Shown here: positions 1 through 11,894 of the stretch, one piece after another | Layout of the letters: every line of letters starts with the position of its first letter | Numbering within the stretch: position 1 is the first letter of the stretch | From: Ichthyophis bannanicus | Taxonomy: Eukaryota; Chordata; Amphibia; Gymnophiona; Ichthyophiidae | Assembly (NCBI GenBank): GCA_033557465.1 | Contig: CM066031.1 | Span: 173,569,043-173,633,042, forward strand | Direction: 5' to 3' | Length of the DNA: 64,000 nucleotides | The notes under the pieces: generated by a model | What the model saw: the letters and a program-made list of their open reading frames with translations, nothing else | What the model was told of the DNA's origin: nothing | The model's database searches: none | Position numbers and translations under genes: made by a program

Positions 1-300
1 ATCTTTCGGTAACGAATACCAGAGTTTGATACATGTTGAGTGAAAAGATATTTTCTCTTATTAGTCTTAAATGGGTTACATTGTAGTTTCATTGCATGTC
101 CCCTAGTCTTTCTACTTTTTGATGGTGCAAACAACTGATCTATGTTTACCTGTTCCACTCCATTCATTCATTTGTAGACCTCTATCATATCGCCCCTCAG
201 TTATTTTTTGTTTACAGGTTGAAGAGTCCTAACCTTTTAGGTCTTTCCTCATAGGGATATCCTTCCATCGCCTTTACCATTTTGGTGACTCTTCTCTGTA
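1..300 (-). repeat. CR1-like LINE 3' fragment
   Basis: The reverse complement reads like the C-terminal end of a CR1-like LINE ORF2: around 170-200 it encodes residues resembling the RLRGDMIEVYK block typical of these elements. The same sequence recurs in the same orientation at about 19370-19680, so this is a dispersed copy. It runs off the left edge of the window and is decayed. Family assignment is from recognition of the motif, not a search. Confidence 0.7.
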
Positions 301-557
301 CCAAGGTAGAGTTGTTGGGATGAGCAACATCGAATCTTGCTACTTTCTGCCAAATACTTGTAACCTGGATTGTCAATGTTGGAAATAGGTCTGACCCAAC
401 ATGGCAATTTTTAAGTTCTTATATTTTTATAGAGAGGAGAACAAACAGATGGTAGTGCACTTCTGAATCAGAGCAGCCAGATTCCTCCTTGGGTCACCTT
501 ATCCTCTCCCCAACTATGTCCTCTCACACTACTTTCTGAAGACCTCCTGACACAGAG
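301..557. other. No recognisable feature
   Basis: I see no coding, RNA or repeat signature here. It may be unique sequence or an old repeat beyond recognition. Confidence 0.4.
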
Positions 558-559
558 TA

Positions 560-1866
560 TGAGGTGTGATCAAAAAGTATCAATAATTGTACAATAAGAC
601 AAGAAGTATAACACTGACAGTTATTGCACTCAGTTTACTTCAAAGTAGTCCCCTTCTGATAAAACACATTTCCTCCAGTGTTCCTGCCACTGCTGGAAAC
701 AATTTTGAAATGCCTCTTTCATTATGCTATGAAACTGCTGCATCAAATTTTGCTTAATGGTCTCCAAGTCTTCGAATCTCCTTCCTTTCAGTGGTAATTT
801 CAGTTTTGGAAACAAGAAAAAGTCACAGGATGCGAGGTCAGATGATTACAGAGGCTGATGGACTTGCTCAAGTTTGGTGTTTGGCCAAGAACTACTGGAT
901 GAGATGTGATGCATGAGCTGGGGCATTACCGTGATTGTCTGCACAGCAATGTATATGCCATGTAGTGCTATACAAATGATCAGTAGTAGTAGAGCAGTAG
1001 TAGAAACATTCACCATTTCTGTGCAACTCTGGCCTCTTACGATGAACTGCATCTCTCAAACGAGTCAGAACTTGGATGCAATACTCCTTATTGATAGTTT
1101 GGCCTTTTGGAGCATACTCATGATGAACAATACCCTGGTAATCAAAGAAAACTGTGAGCATGACCTTGACATTGCTCCTCACCTGACGAGCTGTCATGGG
1201 TCTGGGAGAGTTTAGAGTCTTCCATTGTGAGGACTGAGCCTTAGTTTACGGGTCATAACCATAAACTCATGATTCATCACCAGTAATAATCTTTTTGATG
1301 AAATCTGATTCATTTCCAACACATTCCAACAACTCCCTTGCTGTAGACAGTCGATCTTCTTATTGGTCAGGGGACAGGAGTTTCGGCACAAAGTTTGCAG
1401 ACACAAGTCTCATCCCCAAAATGACAATAAGAATGGACTGTACCAACCCAAAACTGATGTCCATGTCCTCAGCAAGCCACCTAATTGTCCATCGATGATT
1501 TGAGCGTATTGCGGTACACACTGCTTCAGCTTTGTCTCCATGCCTGCTTGTGGATGGCCTTCCGGAACGTTTTTCACTATCAACATTCGGCGGTTCTCTT
1601 GGAAATATTCGTACCACTCATAAACTCAAATATGACTCATGCATTCATTGCTATACACTTGCTGTAACTTGTCAAGAGTCTCTTTTCACTTATTTCCAAG
1701 TTTCTGGCAGATTTTAATGCAAATTCGCTGTTCAATTTTTTTCACTCATCGTAAATCTGACAAACTGCTTTTACACGATAACAAACATCACATGATTTAA
1801 AAAAGTACAGTGACATACTGTTATATAGCTACACAACACGTTTTGATATTTTTTGATTACATCTCA
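560..1866 (-). mobile_element. Mariner DNA transposon, decayed copy
   Basis: The ends form imperfect terminal inverted repeats of about 30 bp. The left end begins TGAGGTGTGATCAAAAAGTA and the right end, read in reverse, TGAGATGTAATCAAAAAATA. Both are flanked by TA (558-559 and 1867-1868), the duplication expected for Tc1/mariner elements. The length of about 1.3 kb is normal for mariner. The transposase is on the minus strand and broken, so the copy is not autonomous. Confidence 0.9.
620..1740 (-). pseudogene. Mariner transposase pseudogene
   Basis: The minus strand encodes a mariner cut-and-paste transposase. From N to C one sees an HTH region (near 1735-1600), the linker SGRPSTSRHGDKAEAV with an RWTIRWLAEDMDISFG helix-turn-helix (about 1590-1470), the GMRLVSANFVPKLL block (about 1425-1390), and the catalytic start ITGDESWVYGYDP with its first aspartate (about 1285-1250). 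A later block (1190-895) holds FFDYQGIVHHEYAP and the DN-APAHASH region containing the second catalytic aspartate. The reading is broken by several in-frame stops and frame changes (for example near 1243 and before 895), and the second catalytic region carries extra sequence. It resembles irritans/SETMAR-type mariners. Non-functional. Confidence 0.88.
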
Positions 1867-1964
1867 TACCTGTGGGTTTAAACATGCAGTCATGTGAATT
1901 TTCTTCTCTCCTTTCACCTTGGCTCTTGGCATGTCAACTGACAAATCTCCCTCAAGTGCTAAAG

Positions 1965-2492
1965 ATAAAGAGGGTCATTCTGAGGCATGAATAGAGGGAT
2001 GGACATCCCAATGGGATGTTCATCCCCAATGGGATGTCCATCCCCGCTATTCGTGCCGGCTGCCTGTCCCAAATAACTTCCCTGCCGGTTCTGTGGGGAA
2101 GTTAGTCAGGGGGGGGGGGGAAAGAGGCGGCCCGTGGGAGGAGAGTGGGTGGGCAGTGGGTGGTCGCCGGCCCTGGAAGTACAGGGCCGATTCTAATGTT
2201 GGCCCTGTATGTTCAGGGCTGGCGAATTGGCCTGAGAAGATATTTCACCCCCAGGGTGGAAAAACCTCTCTAGACATTATTTTTTTCACCTTGGGGCACA
2301 AAAGGGGCTTGGGGGAGGCAAAGTTAATCCCCTGCAGCCCGATTCTGGCCTTAGGAGGCAGGATCAGAGGTCGGGCTGCGGGGAATTAACTTTGTGGGAC
2401 AGCGGCAAGCATAGTGGCTTTTAAATGGAGCTGCGGTGCCATGGCAACGGGACACCATGGCACTGCAGCTCCAATTAAAAGCCCTGGCTGAG
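1965..2492. repeat. Repeat family R1, left half (split by Tx1 copy 1)
   Basis: GC-rich non-coding repeat that starts with GGGTCATTCTGAG and contains short palindromes such as the tandem ATGGGATGTCCATCCC near 2010-2045. The same family occurs at 44425-45112 (near full length), 26920-27194 and 56100-56330. Its right half lies at 13540-13735, on the far side of a LINE insertion. I do not recognise a known family. The ends GGGTC and GGGCCC, with AAAGAG close to both edges, hint at a non-autonomous DNA transposon. Confidence 0.6.
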
Positions 2493-2626
2493 GGGAGGCG
2501 GAGCCTAATGCCGAGCGGGACAGACGGCTAAGGTCGGAGCTCCTGCGGAGCGAGACTGAGAATCCTGAACATTGCTGACTGTGGTAGGATTTTGCTGGTT
2601 AACTACTGCGGAGTGCACTGAGGGAC

Positions 2627-3481
2627 ATGTCTGGCCCCAAACCTGCAAGGCTAGACTTTGCCGCAATGCAAAGCAACAGTGCAAAGCGATCTAAGACCGA
2701 GCCTCCCTCCCCTCAAAAAATGGCGGCCGCCCGGGAACATCCGCAGCCTGAGGCCCTGCAGGAGATCTTAACTGAGCTGCGAGGGATGAAGGAAATGATG
2801 CAGGCTAACGGAGAGTCATTAGCGCTGATGCGTGAGGACATCGGGGAAGTGAGAAGCTCCCTAGAAAAACTTTCGGTGCACCAGGAGAAGGTGGAGCACA
2901 CTGTAGCGGCGCACGAGGAGCGGCTGCGGGTTGTAGACAAACAAGCGAGGCAAATCCGCTCTCTGCAACGGGAACTCGAAGATGGTAATAACCGGGCCCG
3001 CAGGAATAATATCCGAATCGTGGGTGTGCCGGAAGGTGCGGAAGGGAAAAACATGATTACCTTCTTACAGAAAATGGTTCCGATGGTGCTGAAGCTCTCT
3101 TTTGACATGCCCTTTGAGATTGACAGGGCTCACAGAGTACCATCGCAGGTTCAGCTTACTCACAAGAAGCCTAGGCCGATTATTCTGAGGGCCCTCCGGT
3201 ACCAGCAGGTGATGGAAATAATGGAGGCGGCACGTTCCCGTTCGCCGGTAGAGTTTGAGAGCCACCGGTTGTTTTTCTATCCAGACTTCGCAAAGAGCAC
3301 CGTGGATCGCCACAAGAGGTTCCTGGCATTGAGACCACGACTCCAAGGCCTGCAGGCCAGATTTGGCCTTTTGTATCCTGCCCGGATGCGCGTAACTCTT
3401 CATAACCAGACAAGAACTTTTGACGAGCCTGAAGCCCTACATCTCTACTTGGAAGAGCAAGAAGCATCGGTAATGAGATGA
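2627..3481 (+). CDS. LINE ORF1 protein (RNA-binding chaperone), Tx1 copy 1
   Basis: A complete 284-residue ORF1p, the nucleic-acid-binding partner that coats LINE RNA in the retrotransposition particle. It opens MSGPKPARLDF, and the same start is recognisable in the third copy (MSGPKPTRLDY) and in the second (MAALKPAKLDF). Residues about 30-120 are rich in charged heptads, which suggests a trimerising coiled coil. The conserved block RRNNIRIVGVPEGAEG (about residues 123-138) marks the RRM-like domain of the L1 transposase_22 type. The C-terminal domain has LLYPARMRVTLHN (about 247-259). It precedes ORF2 by 567 bp on the same strand. No stop or frameshift is visible. Confidence 0.9.
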   Translation: MSGPKPARLDFAAMQSNSAKRSKTEPPSPQKMAAAREHPQPEALQEILTELRGMKEMMQANGESLALMREDIGEVRSSLEKLSVHQEKVEHTVAAHEERLRVVDKQARQIRSLQRELEDGNNRARRNNIRIVGVPEGAEGKNMITFLQKMVPMVLKLSFDMPFEIDRAHRVPSQVQLTHKKPRPIILRALRYQQVMEIMEAARSRSPVEFESHRLFFYPDFAKSTVDRHKRFLALRPRLQGLQARFGLLYPARMRVTLHNQTRTFDEPEALHLYLEEQEASVMR

Positions 3482-4048
3482 GGGTATTGGTCTGCCCAAC
3501 AGGGTGGCTGGTTGTGTAGCAGCTCGTGCTGGAGGAAGGGAAGAAGAAGCTCTGTGAGCAGTGGTGAACTGGACATTGGCTTCATTGTTTTTTTTTTTCT
3601 CTTTTGTATGTACTCTCTCATACTCAGGTCGGGGGGTTCTGTACTTTCTGATGGGTGTCTTGCCACAGAATAGATGGATGGATGAATAGGGGTTGGGTGG
3701 GGGTCCAGTGTGGTTGTTTCAGGGCACTCGCTTGTATGCATGGATTGCAGTCAGCTAAGTTGGGACGAGACTCTCGCCGCCGGGGCCATCCGGCTCGTCT
3801 TGGGCTCGCCCAGTTTTTTCTTGGTTGTTGGGGTATCCCCGGGGCTTACTAACATGAAACTAAGGTGTGGGCAGAATGAGGCTATTTATTGGGACCAGGG
3901 GACATGTGTGCCGAAGGGTAGGGGGTGCGGATACATATGTGTGTGGAGGGCATGGTGTGTTTCAGTGGGTGGTGGGGGCACGGGATTTGTGATTGTGCTC
4001 TACGGTGGCATTGCCAACAAAGCTCCAGATGGTTGATAAGTATATGGA
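3482..4048 (+). other. Inter-ORF spacer of Tx1 copy 1
   Basis: Non-coding spacer between ORF1 and ORF2 of the LINE, with G-rich and T-rich stretches. Such a spacer usually carries the signal for ORF2 translation. I see no distinct motif. Confidence 0.6.
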
Positions 4049-7000
4049 ATGGCTCAATTAAAAATTCTTTCTTTGAATGTCAAGGGTATTAACAGCCCCC
4101 TTAAGAGGAAGAAAATAATCACCTATGGTAAGCATGAGCGGGCTGATATACTGCTGCTTCAAGAAACCCACTTGAATAGAAATGAATCTTTGAAACTCAG
4201 CATCAAGCCCTTCACGTTGGTTGCATTCTCAGCTGCAGTGAGTAAACGCAATGAAGTGGCGGTTTTGGTTCGCAGCGCTCTTGCTCCACAAGTCTTGCAA
4301 TCTCGCTCAGATGCGGAGGGGAGGTGGGTAAAAGTACAACTTAAACTGGGTCTTTTTGGCCTGACTGTCATGAATGTTTATGGCCCCAATGGAGATTGTC
4401 CAGAGTTCTTCAATTTTTTGGCTAAAGAAGTGCACTTGGTCAGGGAAGAACATTTTCTTTTGGGAGGGGATTTTAACCAAGTGATTGACCCCCTGACTGA
4501 TCGGAAGCCACCCAGAACTTCCAGGCCCCCGAAGGCATTGACAATTTTTACATCGTTGATCCGAGACAGGGGACTGATTGATGTGTGGCGTTTGCTGCAC
4601 CCAAGAGAACTGGAGTTTACTTTTTTTTCTCCACCGCATCAGTCCTTGTCGCGGATTGACTTTCTCCTGGTCTCTAGGAAATTGCTGCCCAACATAGTAA
4701 CTGCTACTATCCATCCAACACACCTGTCCGATCATGCGTCAGTCTCGCTTTTGTTAGAAACTGCGCAGGCGGCTCCTAATTTCCCTAGGTGGTCTTTTGA
4801 TAGATCCCTGGTTACGAATGAAGACTTTTGTTTACATATTCGAAGTGCGATAGCTGAGTACTTTCGGTTTAATGCTTTGCAGGATACCGCACTATGGGCC
4901 TGGTAGGAGGGCTTTAAGGCCTCCATGAGAGCTACTATCACGAGTTTTGGTATAGCGCAGGCACGGGTGAAGAAGGAGAAGCGCAAGGCTTTGGAGGCTC
5001 AGATCAAAGCTGGGGAGCGGGTCCTAGTGGCAAGGTCTGATCCATGTGTGCTTTTGCGGCTGCAGCATTTGCGGTTTCAGTATAATGTGTTGTTGTCGGA
5101 TGAAGCTGAGCGTAGTATAAAGGCGCAGAAAAGTGTTTATTATTGGGAGAGTAACAAGGCTGGGAAGTTGTTGGCCAGCTCCCTTAAGGCACGGCGAGAG
5201 GCTAATCATGTAGCAGCGCTCAGATGCCCCTTGCGGGATCAGCTGGTAGTCACTGATGAAGATATAGCAGAGCTTTTTAGATTGTTCTATGCCAAGCTCT
5301 ACTCCTCTGAAATTACATTCTCCCAGAGTGACTTTGATGGTTTTGTACACGAGCTGCAGCGGCCCATTTTGGATGAAAGTATCTCTGATATGTTGGGTGA
5401 ACCGATTTCTCAATCGGAGATCCAGCAGGCCATCCGGTCGCTGGCTTCGGGGAAGGCGGCGGGCCCGGACGGGCTTCCGGCTGAATTTTTTAAAGCATTT
5501 GACAAAGATTTGGTTCCCTATATGCAGCAGTACTTTTTGCGGTTGGGTGAGGGGCTTGCGGCAGTGGGTACATTTGCGCAAGCTAACGTGATAGTTCTGG
5601 AAAAGCCTGGCAGAGACCCGCAGCTAGTAGGTAACTACAGGCCTATCTCCTTATTAAATACAGATTATAAGATCTTTGCAACTGTCTTGGCTCAGCGATT
5701 AAAAGAAGTGTTGCCTAAGTTGATTCACCCAGACCAATGTGGATTTGTTGAAGGGCGCTCGATGGCGGATAACGTGAGACTGCTGTGTCATATTCTGGCA
5801 GGCGCAGAGAGCATAAGTAGTCCCTTAGTTGGGCTGTCCTTGGATGCTGAAAAAGCTTTTGATCGTTTAGAATGGCCTTTTTTGTTTGCGGCTCTCAGGT
5901 GGTTTGGGATAGGGGAAGGTTTCATTGCGTTGCTTAAGGTCCTCTATACCCACCCGGTGGCCAAGGTGTGTGTAAATGCTACCCAATCGCGGGATATTTG
6001 TTTGGAAAGGGGCACTCGTCAGGGCTGTCCTTTATCCCCGAGGCTTTTTGACTTGGCCCTTGAACCATTAATCTTGCGCATCTGGCAGTCGCTAACAATT
6101 AAGGGGGTTCAGCTAGGTACTAGAGAAATTAAACTGTCGGTGTATGCTGATGATCCTTTGCTCTTTACAGAGCTGGCGTCAGTACCGTATGTGCTTGAGC
6201 AAATGGAGAGGTACTCCGGGCTTTCTGGCTACAAGATCAATTGGACAAAATCGGTTGCGTTCCCACTAAATTCTTATGTTCACAAGGAAGATATGGCCCC
6301 ATTTCCATTTATGTGGGAGATGAAAATGGTGAAATACCTGGGAGTTTACTATTGCCATCTGTTAGAGGAAACGATGCAGTATAACGCCAATATGCTCGTA
6401 AACAAAGTGCGGGAGATGGTTACCAGATGGTCCCCTTTAAATTTGTCTTGGTGGGGTAGACTGGAGACGATTAAAATGACTATCGTCCCTAAGGTCAACT
6501 ATGTGCTGGAAATGCTGCCAAGTCTTTTACCGGGTTCAGTGTATCAACAGCTGGAAAGGCTGCTGACGCACTTTTTGTGGAGAGCTAAACCCCCCCGGAT
6601 TGCTCTTAAAAAGCTTAAAGGTGGCAAAGAAGTGGGAGGGGTGAAATTCCCTGACTTTCGCCTATATCATTTGGCATTCCTGTTAAAACAGGGTTCAGGC
6701 TGGATTGGGAATGGTTCTGCTCAGCGGCTAGTTTGGCTGGACGTGGAGGAGACCCTTTTGGCACCTTTCCCGCTTCAGTATCTTCCTGGTATGCTGATCC
6801 CTGAGGGCAAGCAATGCCCCCCGATGATAGCGGACACACAATTGGCTTTTCGCGCTCTGAGTAGCGCTTTAGGGGTGGAGGGTCAAGAGACCTTTGACCT
6901 TCTTCCCCTATGGTTTAATCCAATCTTCAAAATACAACAAAAAGCGTTTGCTTGGAGTAAATGGTACTCCAGAGGGGTGTGGGTTCTTGGGCAGTTGGTG

Positions 7001-7505
7001 GCGAAGGGGGTGTGGAAGCCGTTTGAGAGATTGCAAGTGGAGTATGGCCTCCCGGGCTCATTGCATTTTCAATGGCTGCAACTTAAACATTGTATTAGTA
7101 AGGCCGGGATTGAGATAAGTAGCCCACGGGTTGGGGTAGGGATAATCGGCACCATCCATCAGATGAGGGAGCAGATAATTGGGAAGGGTGCAGCTTCGTA
7201 TTATTATGATCTATTGTCCCAGCAGAAACGCCTGCAGGTTAGCAGTACGCAGCAGGGCTGGGAGCTTGATGCTGAGTTTTCCCTTTCGCCGCATGATTGG
7301 CGACGATTTTGGTCTAAGCAGACAAGAATCTCTAAATCTGCTGCGATCACTAAGACGTTGTTCTTCTTTGCTCACAGAGCTTACTATACCCCAGCCAGGG
7401 TTAGCAGATGGGGCAAGGGGGGAGAAGTGCGCTGTTGGTCTTGCCAAGGTGGACAAGGCACACTTGCTCATACTGTCTTTGAGTGTTCTTGTTTGCATGC
7501 TTTCT
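4049..7505 (+). pseudogene. LINE ORF2 (endonuclease-reverse transcriptase), 5' part, Tx1 copy 1
   Basis: ORF2p nicks target DNA and reverse-transcribes LINE RNA at the nick. The apurinic-endonuclease-like domain runs from MAQLKILSLNVKGIN (residue 1) through LLQETHL, GGDFN and the catalytic SDHASV near residue 230. An in-frame TAG at 4904-4906 then replaces what is a tryptophan in the second copy. The same frame continues as the RT domain with LDAEKAFDRLEW, GTRQGCPLSP and the catalytic YADD (about 6140-6160). A cysteine/histidine knuckle CWSCQGG...LAHTVFEC follows near 7435-7485. The second LINE interrupts the gene immediately after this knuckle. The remaining C-terminus is at 12893-13230. So two lesions: one nonsense codon and one 5.4-kb insertion. 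Confidence 0.92.
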
Positions 7506-7736
7506 TTTTTTTTTTTTTAAACCTTTATTTAGAAATTTTCAGAATAAACAGACCAAAAAACAAAACATGAACATAAAAAAGATAAGTGAAACACAACATA
7601 CAAAAGGCTAATACAGACAGGTGCACTACCAATTCTCGACTAACTTGAACATCAGGGCTCACAAAAGGAGGGGAGAGGGGAAAGACCGTGGATGCCACTT
7701 CTCCTATGTAAGATCTACCCAGCATTTAACGCTGTT

Positions 7737-10700
7737 TCATGCAGGGGTGTCCCACTTCCTGAGTAAATTTCTAAAGGTGGGGTTCTGTTGGACGTAAGCC
7801 ATCTCACAAGACCGATGGTAGCAGACTAAATTCCACCAGTATGCATAGCTCAGTGTACTGAATGACTTCCAGTGGCTCATGATGGCTTTCAGTGCCAGAC
7901 TCAGCAGTAAATCAAACATGGCAAAGTGCTCCTTTTGGAGGTTCGGTACCTCCGCCAGCAATTTATAGATGACTATCTGGAAAGACAATGGTGAGGTGAC
8001 CCCACAGACCCTCTGCACGCGCTTCCATACCCCTTGCCAGTAGTCGGACAGCAGAGGACAGTAATAAAGCATGTGTGCCAGGGTACCCACTTCGGATGCA
8101 CAGGACCAGCATTGATCATTTTCCTGCACTTGCCACTTGGAAACCTTGACTGGGGTTAAATAGGCACGGTGTGCGAGTAAGTATAACATCTGTGTAAGTG
8201 AGGCAGATCTCGAAAGCCGCACTTGAGATCCCCAGAAGAGAGACCACTTGTCTGAGGTTGCTAGGGGACCTGCTTCAGCTTCCCACACCAACTGTGCACC
8301 TCTGGGACTGTGACCACCCGCTGCTCTGAAGAGCTCCACATACTTTGAGATCTGTCTTGTTCCTGCCCGAAATTCCAGCAACCGCTGGTATGAGGGACGT
8401 CCACTGGTTATATGTATTGGTGTCACATCCGCTTTACTTAGACAGTGTCGTAACTGACCCCATTGAAAGAGGCACTTGTAAGGAAGCTGGAAATCTCGTT
8501 GCAATTCTGCGAAGGTTTTGTATCCCTGTCCACTAAGTAAGTGGCCCAGAGAGAAAACCTCCTTCCTTATCCATGAATTCCATGCAAAGCTTGTCCCTCC
8601 TATTTTAAACCGTTGATTGAACCACAGCGGGGTGACATCTGTGTAGCTCTGCCCATCTTCCAAGAGTGGGAGCAACATGTTAAAGGCTTGTTGAGTGGCT
8701 TGTAGAATCTCATCGCCCTTTCGGACACAACGTACAGCTGCCCCAATGCATTGTCGGAGTGGGAGAGGGTCGCTCATCGCGGTCTCTACGCGAAGCCAGA
8801 TGGGAGCTCCGAGGACGTCTGGTTCTTCCGCCCACCAGGAGCCCTGGCGCAAGATGGCTGCGGCGGCGTGGTACCAGTAGAAATCCGGAAAGTGGACCCC
8901 TCCCTGCTTCTTAGGGAGCTTTAGTTTCCAAGCTGCTATACGTGGTATTTTCTTCTCCCATAGGAAAGCCAGTAATTTCTTCTCTACCTCCTGGTAAAAT
9001 TTCTTGTCAAAGAGCACTGGGATCATGCTTAGTATATAGGTGAGCTTGGGGACAATTAACATTTTGATAGTTTCCAGGCGGCCCCACCAGGACAGGTTTA
9101 GGGGCGACCACCTCTGGGCACACTCTTGCAGAATCTCATTGCAACGGGTCTTGGTACGAGAGATCGTATCTGCCAGGATGGTTCCATATGTGACCCCCAA
9201 GTACTTGAACAACAATTTTTCGACCTGAAAGGAGTATCGCTTAAGCATGTCTTCTGAGACTGTAGACGTAAGCGGTATACTTATCGTCTTATCCATATTT
9301 AATTTGTATCCTGAAATGCAAGCGTATTCTGAAATAACTCGCAAGGTAGCGTCCATCGAGTTCACATTAAGGAACAATAAAAGATCGTCTGCATAGGCTG
9401 AGACTTTGCAATGATATCCTTCCAGTGGCATGCCCTCTATACTGGACATTTGTCGGATTTTGAGAAGTAGGGGTTCCAAGGCTAAATTAAACAACATGGG
9501 GGACAGAGGACAACCTTGCTAGTACCTCTTGTAAGTGTGAACTCTCGAGAAGTAGTGCTATTCGCCGCCACCCGAGCTGTAGGTTTGGTGTATAGCAGTT
9601 GAACACTCTGCAGGAAACTGCTGGGAACCCCCATCCAGCGCATGGTTTGGGATAGATACGAAAATTTGACCTTGTCGAATGCTTTCTCTGCGTCTAACGC
9701 AAGGCCGACGATGGGCTGGTCTATCTCCTGCGCTTTCCGGAGGACATGGGCAAAAAGTCGCCCATTATCTACCGTGGATCGCCCTGGCATGAACCCACAT
9801 TGATCGGGATGGATAAGTGCGTCCAGGACCTTAGACAGTCGGTTAGCAAGAATCTTGGCGTATATTTTGTAATCTGCATTCAGTAGGGAGATAGGTCTAT
9901 AATTTCCCACATTCTCCGGGTCCCTGCCCGGCTTGGGGTGTATCACTATCGTCGCCGCTGCCAGGGCACCGACATCTGGGAACTCCTCTCGCATTCCATC
10001 GTAATAGAACAGTAGCTCCGGGAGCAGTAATTCAGAGAAGGCCTCGTAAAATTCCACTGGCAGTCCGTCAGGGCCACTTGCCTTGCCCTTGGCAAGTTGC
10101 CTAAGAGCGACACGAGCCTCCTTGGAAGTAATCGGTACAGCCAATAGCTGCTGTTGCTGTTGCGTAAGCTGAGGTCCCGTGATTGTGGAAACAAAGGCAG
10201 AAAACGCCGATTCATCACATACAACTTCAGATTGATAGAGCTTAGAGTAGAAAGCTTCACATATCGCTAGGATCGCGTTGTCTGAGACTTGTAATACTCC
10301 TGTTAGATCTTTCAAGCCGGAAATCCGTGTCACAGCACGCTTTGCTTTTAGGGTGTTCGCAAGCAAGGAGCTAGCTCGGTTACTGTCGTGGTAACATCTC
10401 CCCTGCTGTAGTTTAAAGGATTCACTAACCTCTGCTTGTAGGAGGGCGTTATATTGGATCCGAAGCCTCTGCAGGCGTATGGGAACTGTCGGGTCCGCCC
10501 GCCGGGCCAATAATCGCTCACCAGCTCGGATTTCTACCTCCAATTCTGTCCGTCTCTTCACCTCTTCTTTACGCTTACGAATTTTGTAGGCCGTCATGTG
10601 CCCACGGGCACAGGCCTTGAAGGCCTCCCACCAGGCCCATGTTGAGGTATCCCCAAGTTGATTCTCTGCAAAGTAGTCTGAGATATTTTTCTTCATGGTA

Positions 10701-11489
10701 GCACAGAATACTTCGTCCGCTATCCAGGCCTTCTCAAAGTAGAACCGCCCCTGCGGCTTTCTTCCAGGGCCCACACTGAGATCTAATAGTACCGCGGAGT
10801 GGTCTGAGACTGTACGTGGGAGCATACTTGTGCCCATCACCTTAGGTAGTAACGTCTTGGACGTAAGAAAGTAGTCAATGCGGGTTTGCGAATTGTGGGG
10901 CAGCGAATAAAAGGAGTATTCCTTGCCATCGGGATAAAGGAGTCTCCAGGGGTCCAACAGTCCGACCAATTCCCGCAGATTCTGAAGTACCAGCGACGCC
11001 TGAGGTTTGCGTTGCGGCTTATATGGAGTTCTGTCTAACAAGGGGTCAGGTACAAGATTAAAGTCGCCCCCTAAGACAATGTGCGACGAGCCTGTGCCCA
11101 GGAGCTCCTGAATAACCTGGACAAAAAACTGCGGGTCATCTGCATTGGGACCATATATCGTCATGAAAATGTATGAGTCTCCATTCAATTGAGCTGATAC
11201 CCTGGCCCAGCGCCCGACTGGGTCCGCTTTGGTCTCTTTGATTTCCAATGGGAGGGATTTCTTTACAAGTATGATGACTCCACCCTTCTTCCTGAGGGCT
11301 GGAGCTGAAAGGACATTCCGATACGTCTTGTCCGCAACTTTGTAAGACTCAGAGAGGGACAAGTGGGTCTCTTGTAGGTAGACTAAATCTGCCTTCTGAT
11401 GTTTACAATGTCAGGATTTTCTTCCTCTTGAGGGGGTTCGAGATGCCCTTAACATTTAGGGATAGCACCCGCACTTGGCAACTAGCCAT
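7737..11489 (-). pseudogene. LINE ORF2 (endonuclease-reverse transcriptase), Tx1 copy 2
   Basis: Minus-strand ORF2 from an ATG at 11489 (MASCQVRVLSLNVKGIS). A frameshift near 11408 follows KRKKILT. The long open piece 11362-9482 then carries the rest of the endonuclease domain (GGDFNLVPDPL, then SDHSAVLL) and the N-terminal part of RT (LNADYKIYAKILANRL, LDAEKAFDKVKF). A second frameshift near 9505, inside the RT motif whose intact form in copy 1 is GTRQGCPLSP, moves the frame to 9497-7737. That piece holds the catalytic YADDLLLF, the C-terminal knuckle CWSCASEVGTLAHMLYYC, and the terminal WWNLVCYHRSCEM block. The nucleotide changes look like single-base indels, so the copy is fairly young but inactive. 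Confidence 0.9.
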
Positions 11490-11894
11490 ACTTGATCTTA
11501 CTGGGATGTACACTTATGGCATTCACGGTCATTTGCCCCTGAAGTAAGACATTAACATATCGCTGTTCTACGGCCTTGCAACCTGGCTGCACTGTGCCAC
11601 TAACTAATGTAACTTGCATGGCGAGTCCCTTACTGCCCATCAGGCCCACCCACCCCCCTCCCAACATTAAAGAAGTAAGAAATACAATATTGTAGACATA
11701 ATAACCACATTTGGTGAAGCATATCTAGGCTACAATTCCCCTATATCCGATGAACATGCTTCTATGGATTACAATGTTGCATAACAGGTTATACATTGAC
11801 TAAGCATTAATTAGCATAACCAGCGTACAAATATGCTTACAAACCAGGCTGCTCAAACTGGGAGTCAGGACTAACATCTCCATCTAAGTCCAGT

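Noticed and set aside
2093..2389. 98-codon plus-strand frame
   Set aside because: It lies inside the non-coding R1 repeat and is not conserved in the other R1 copies.
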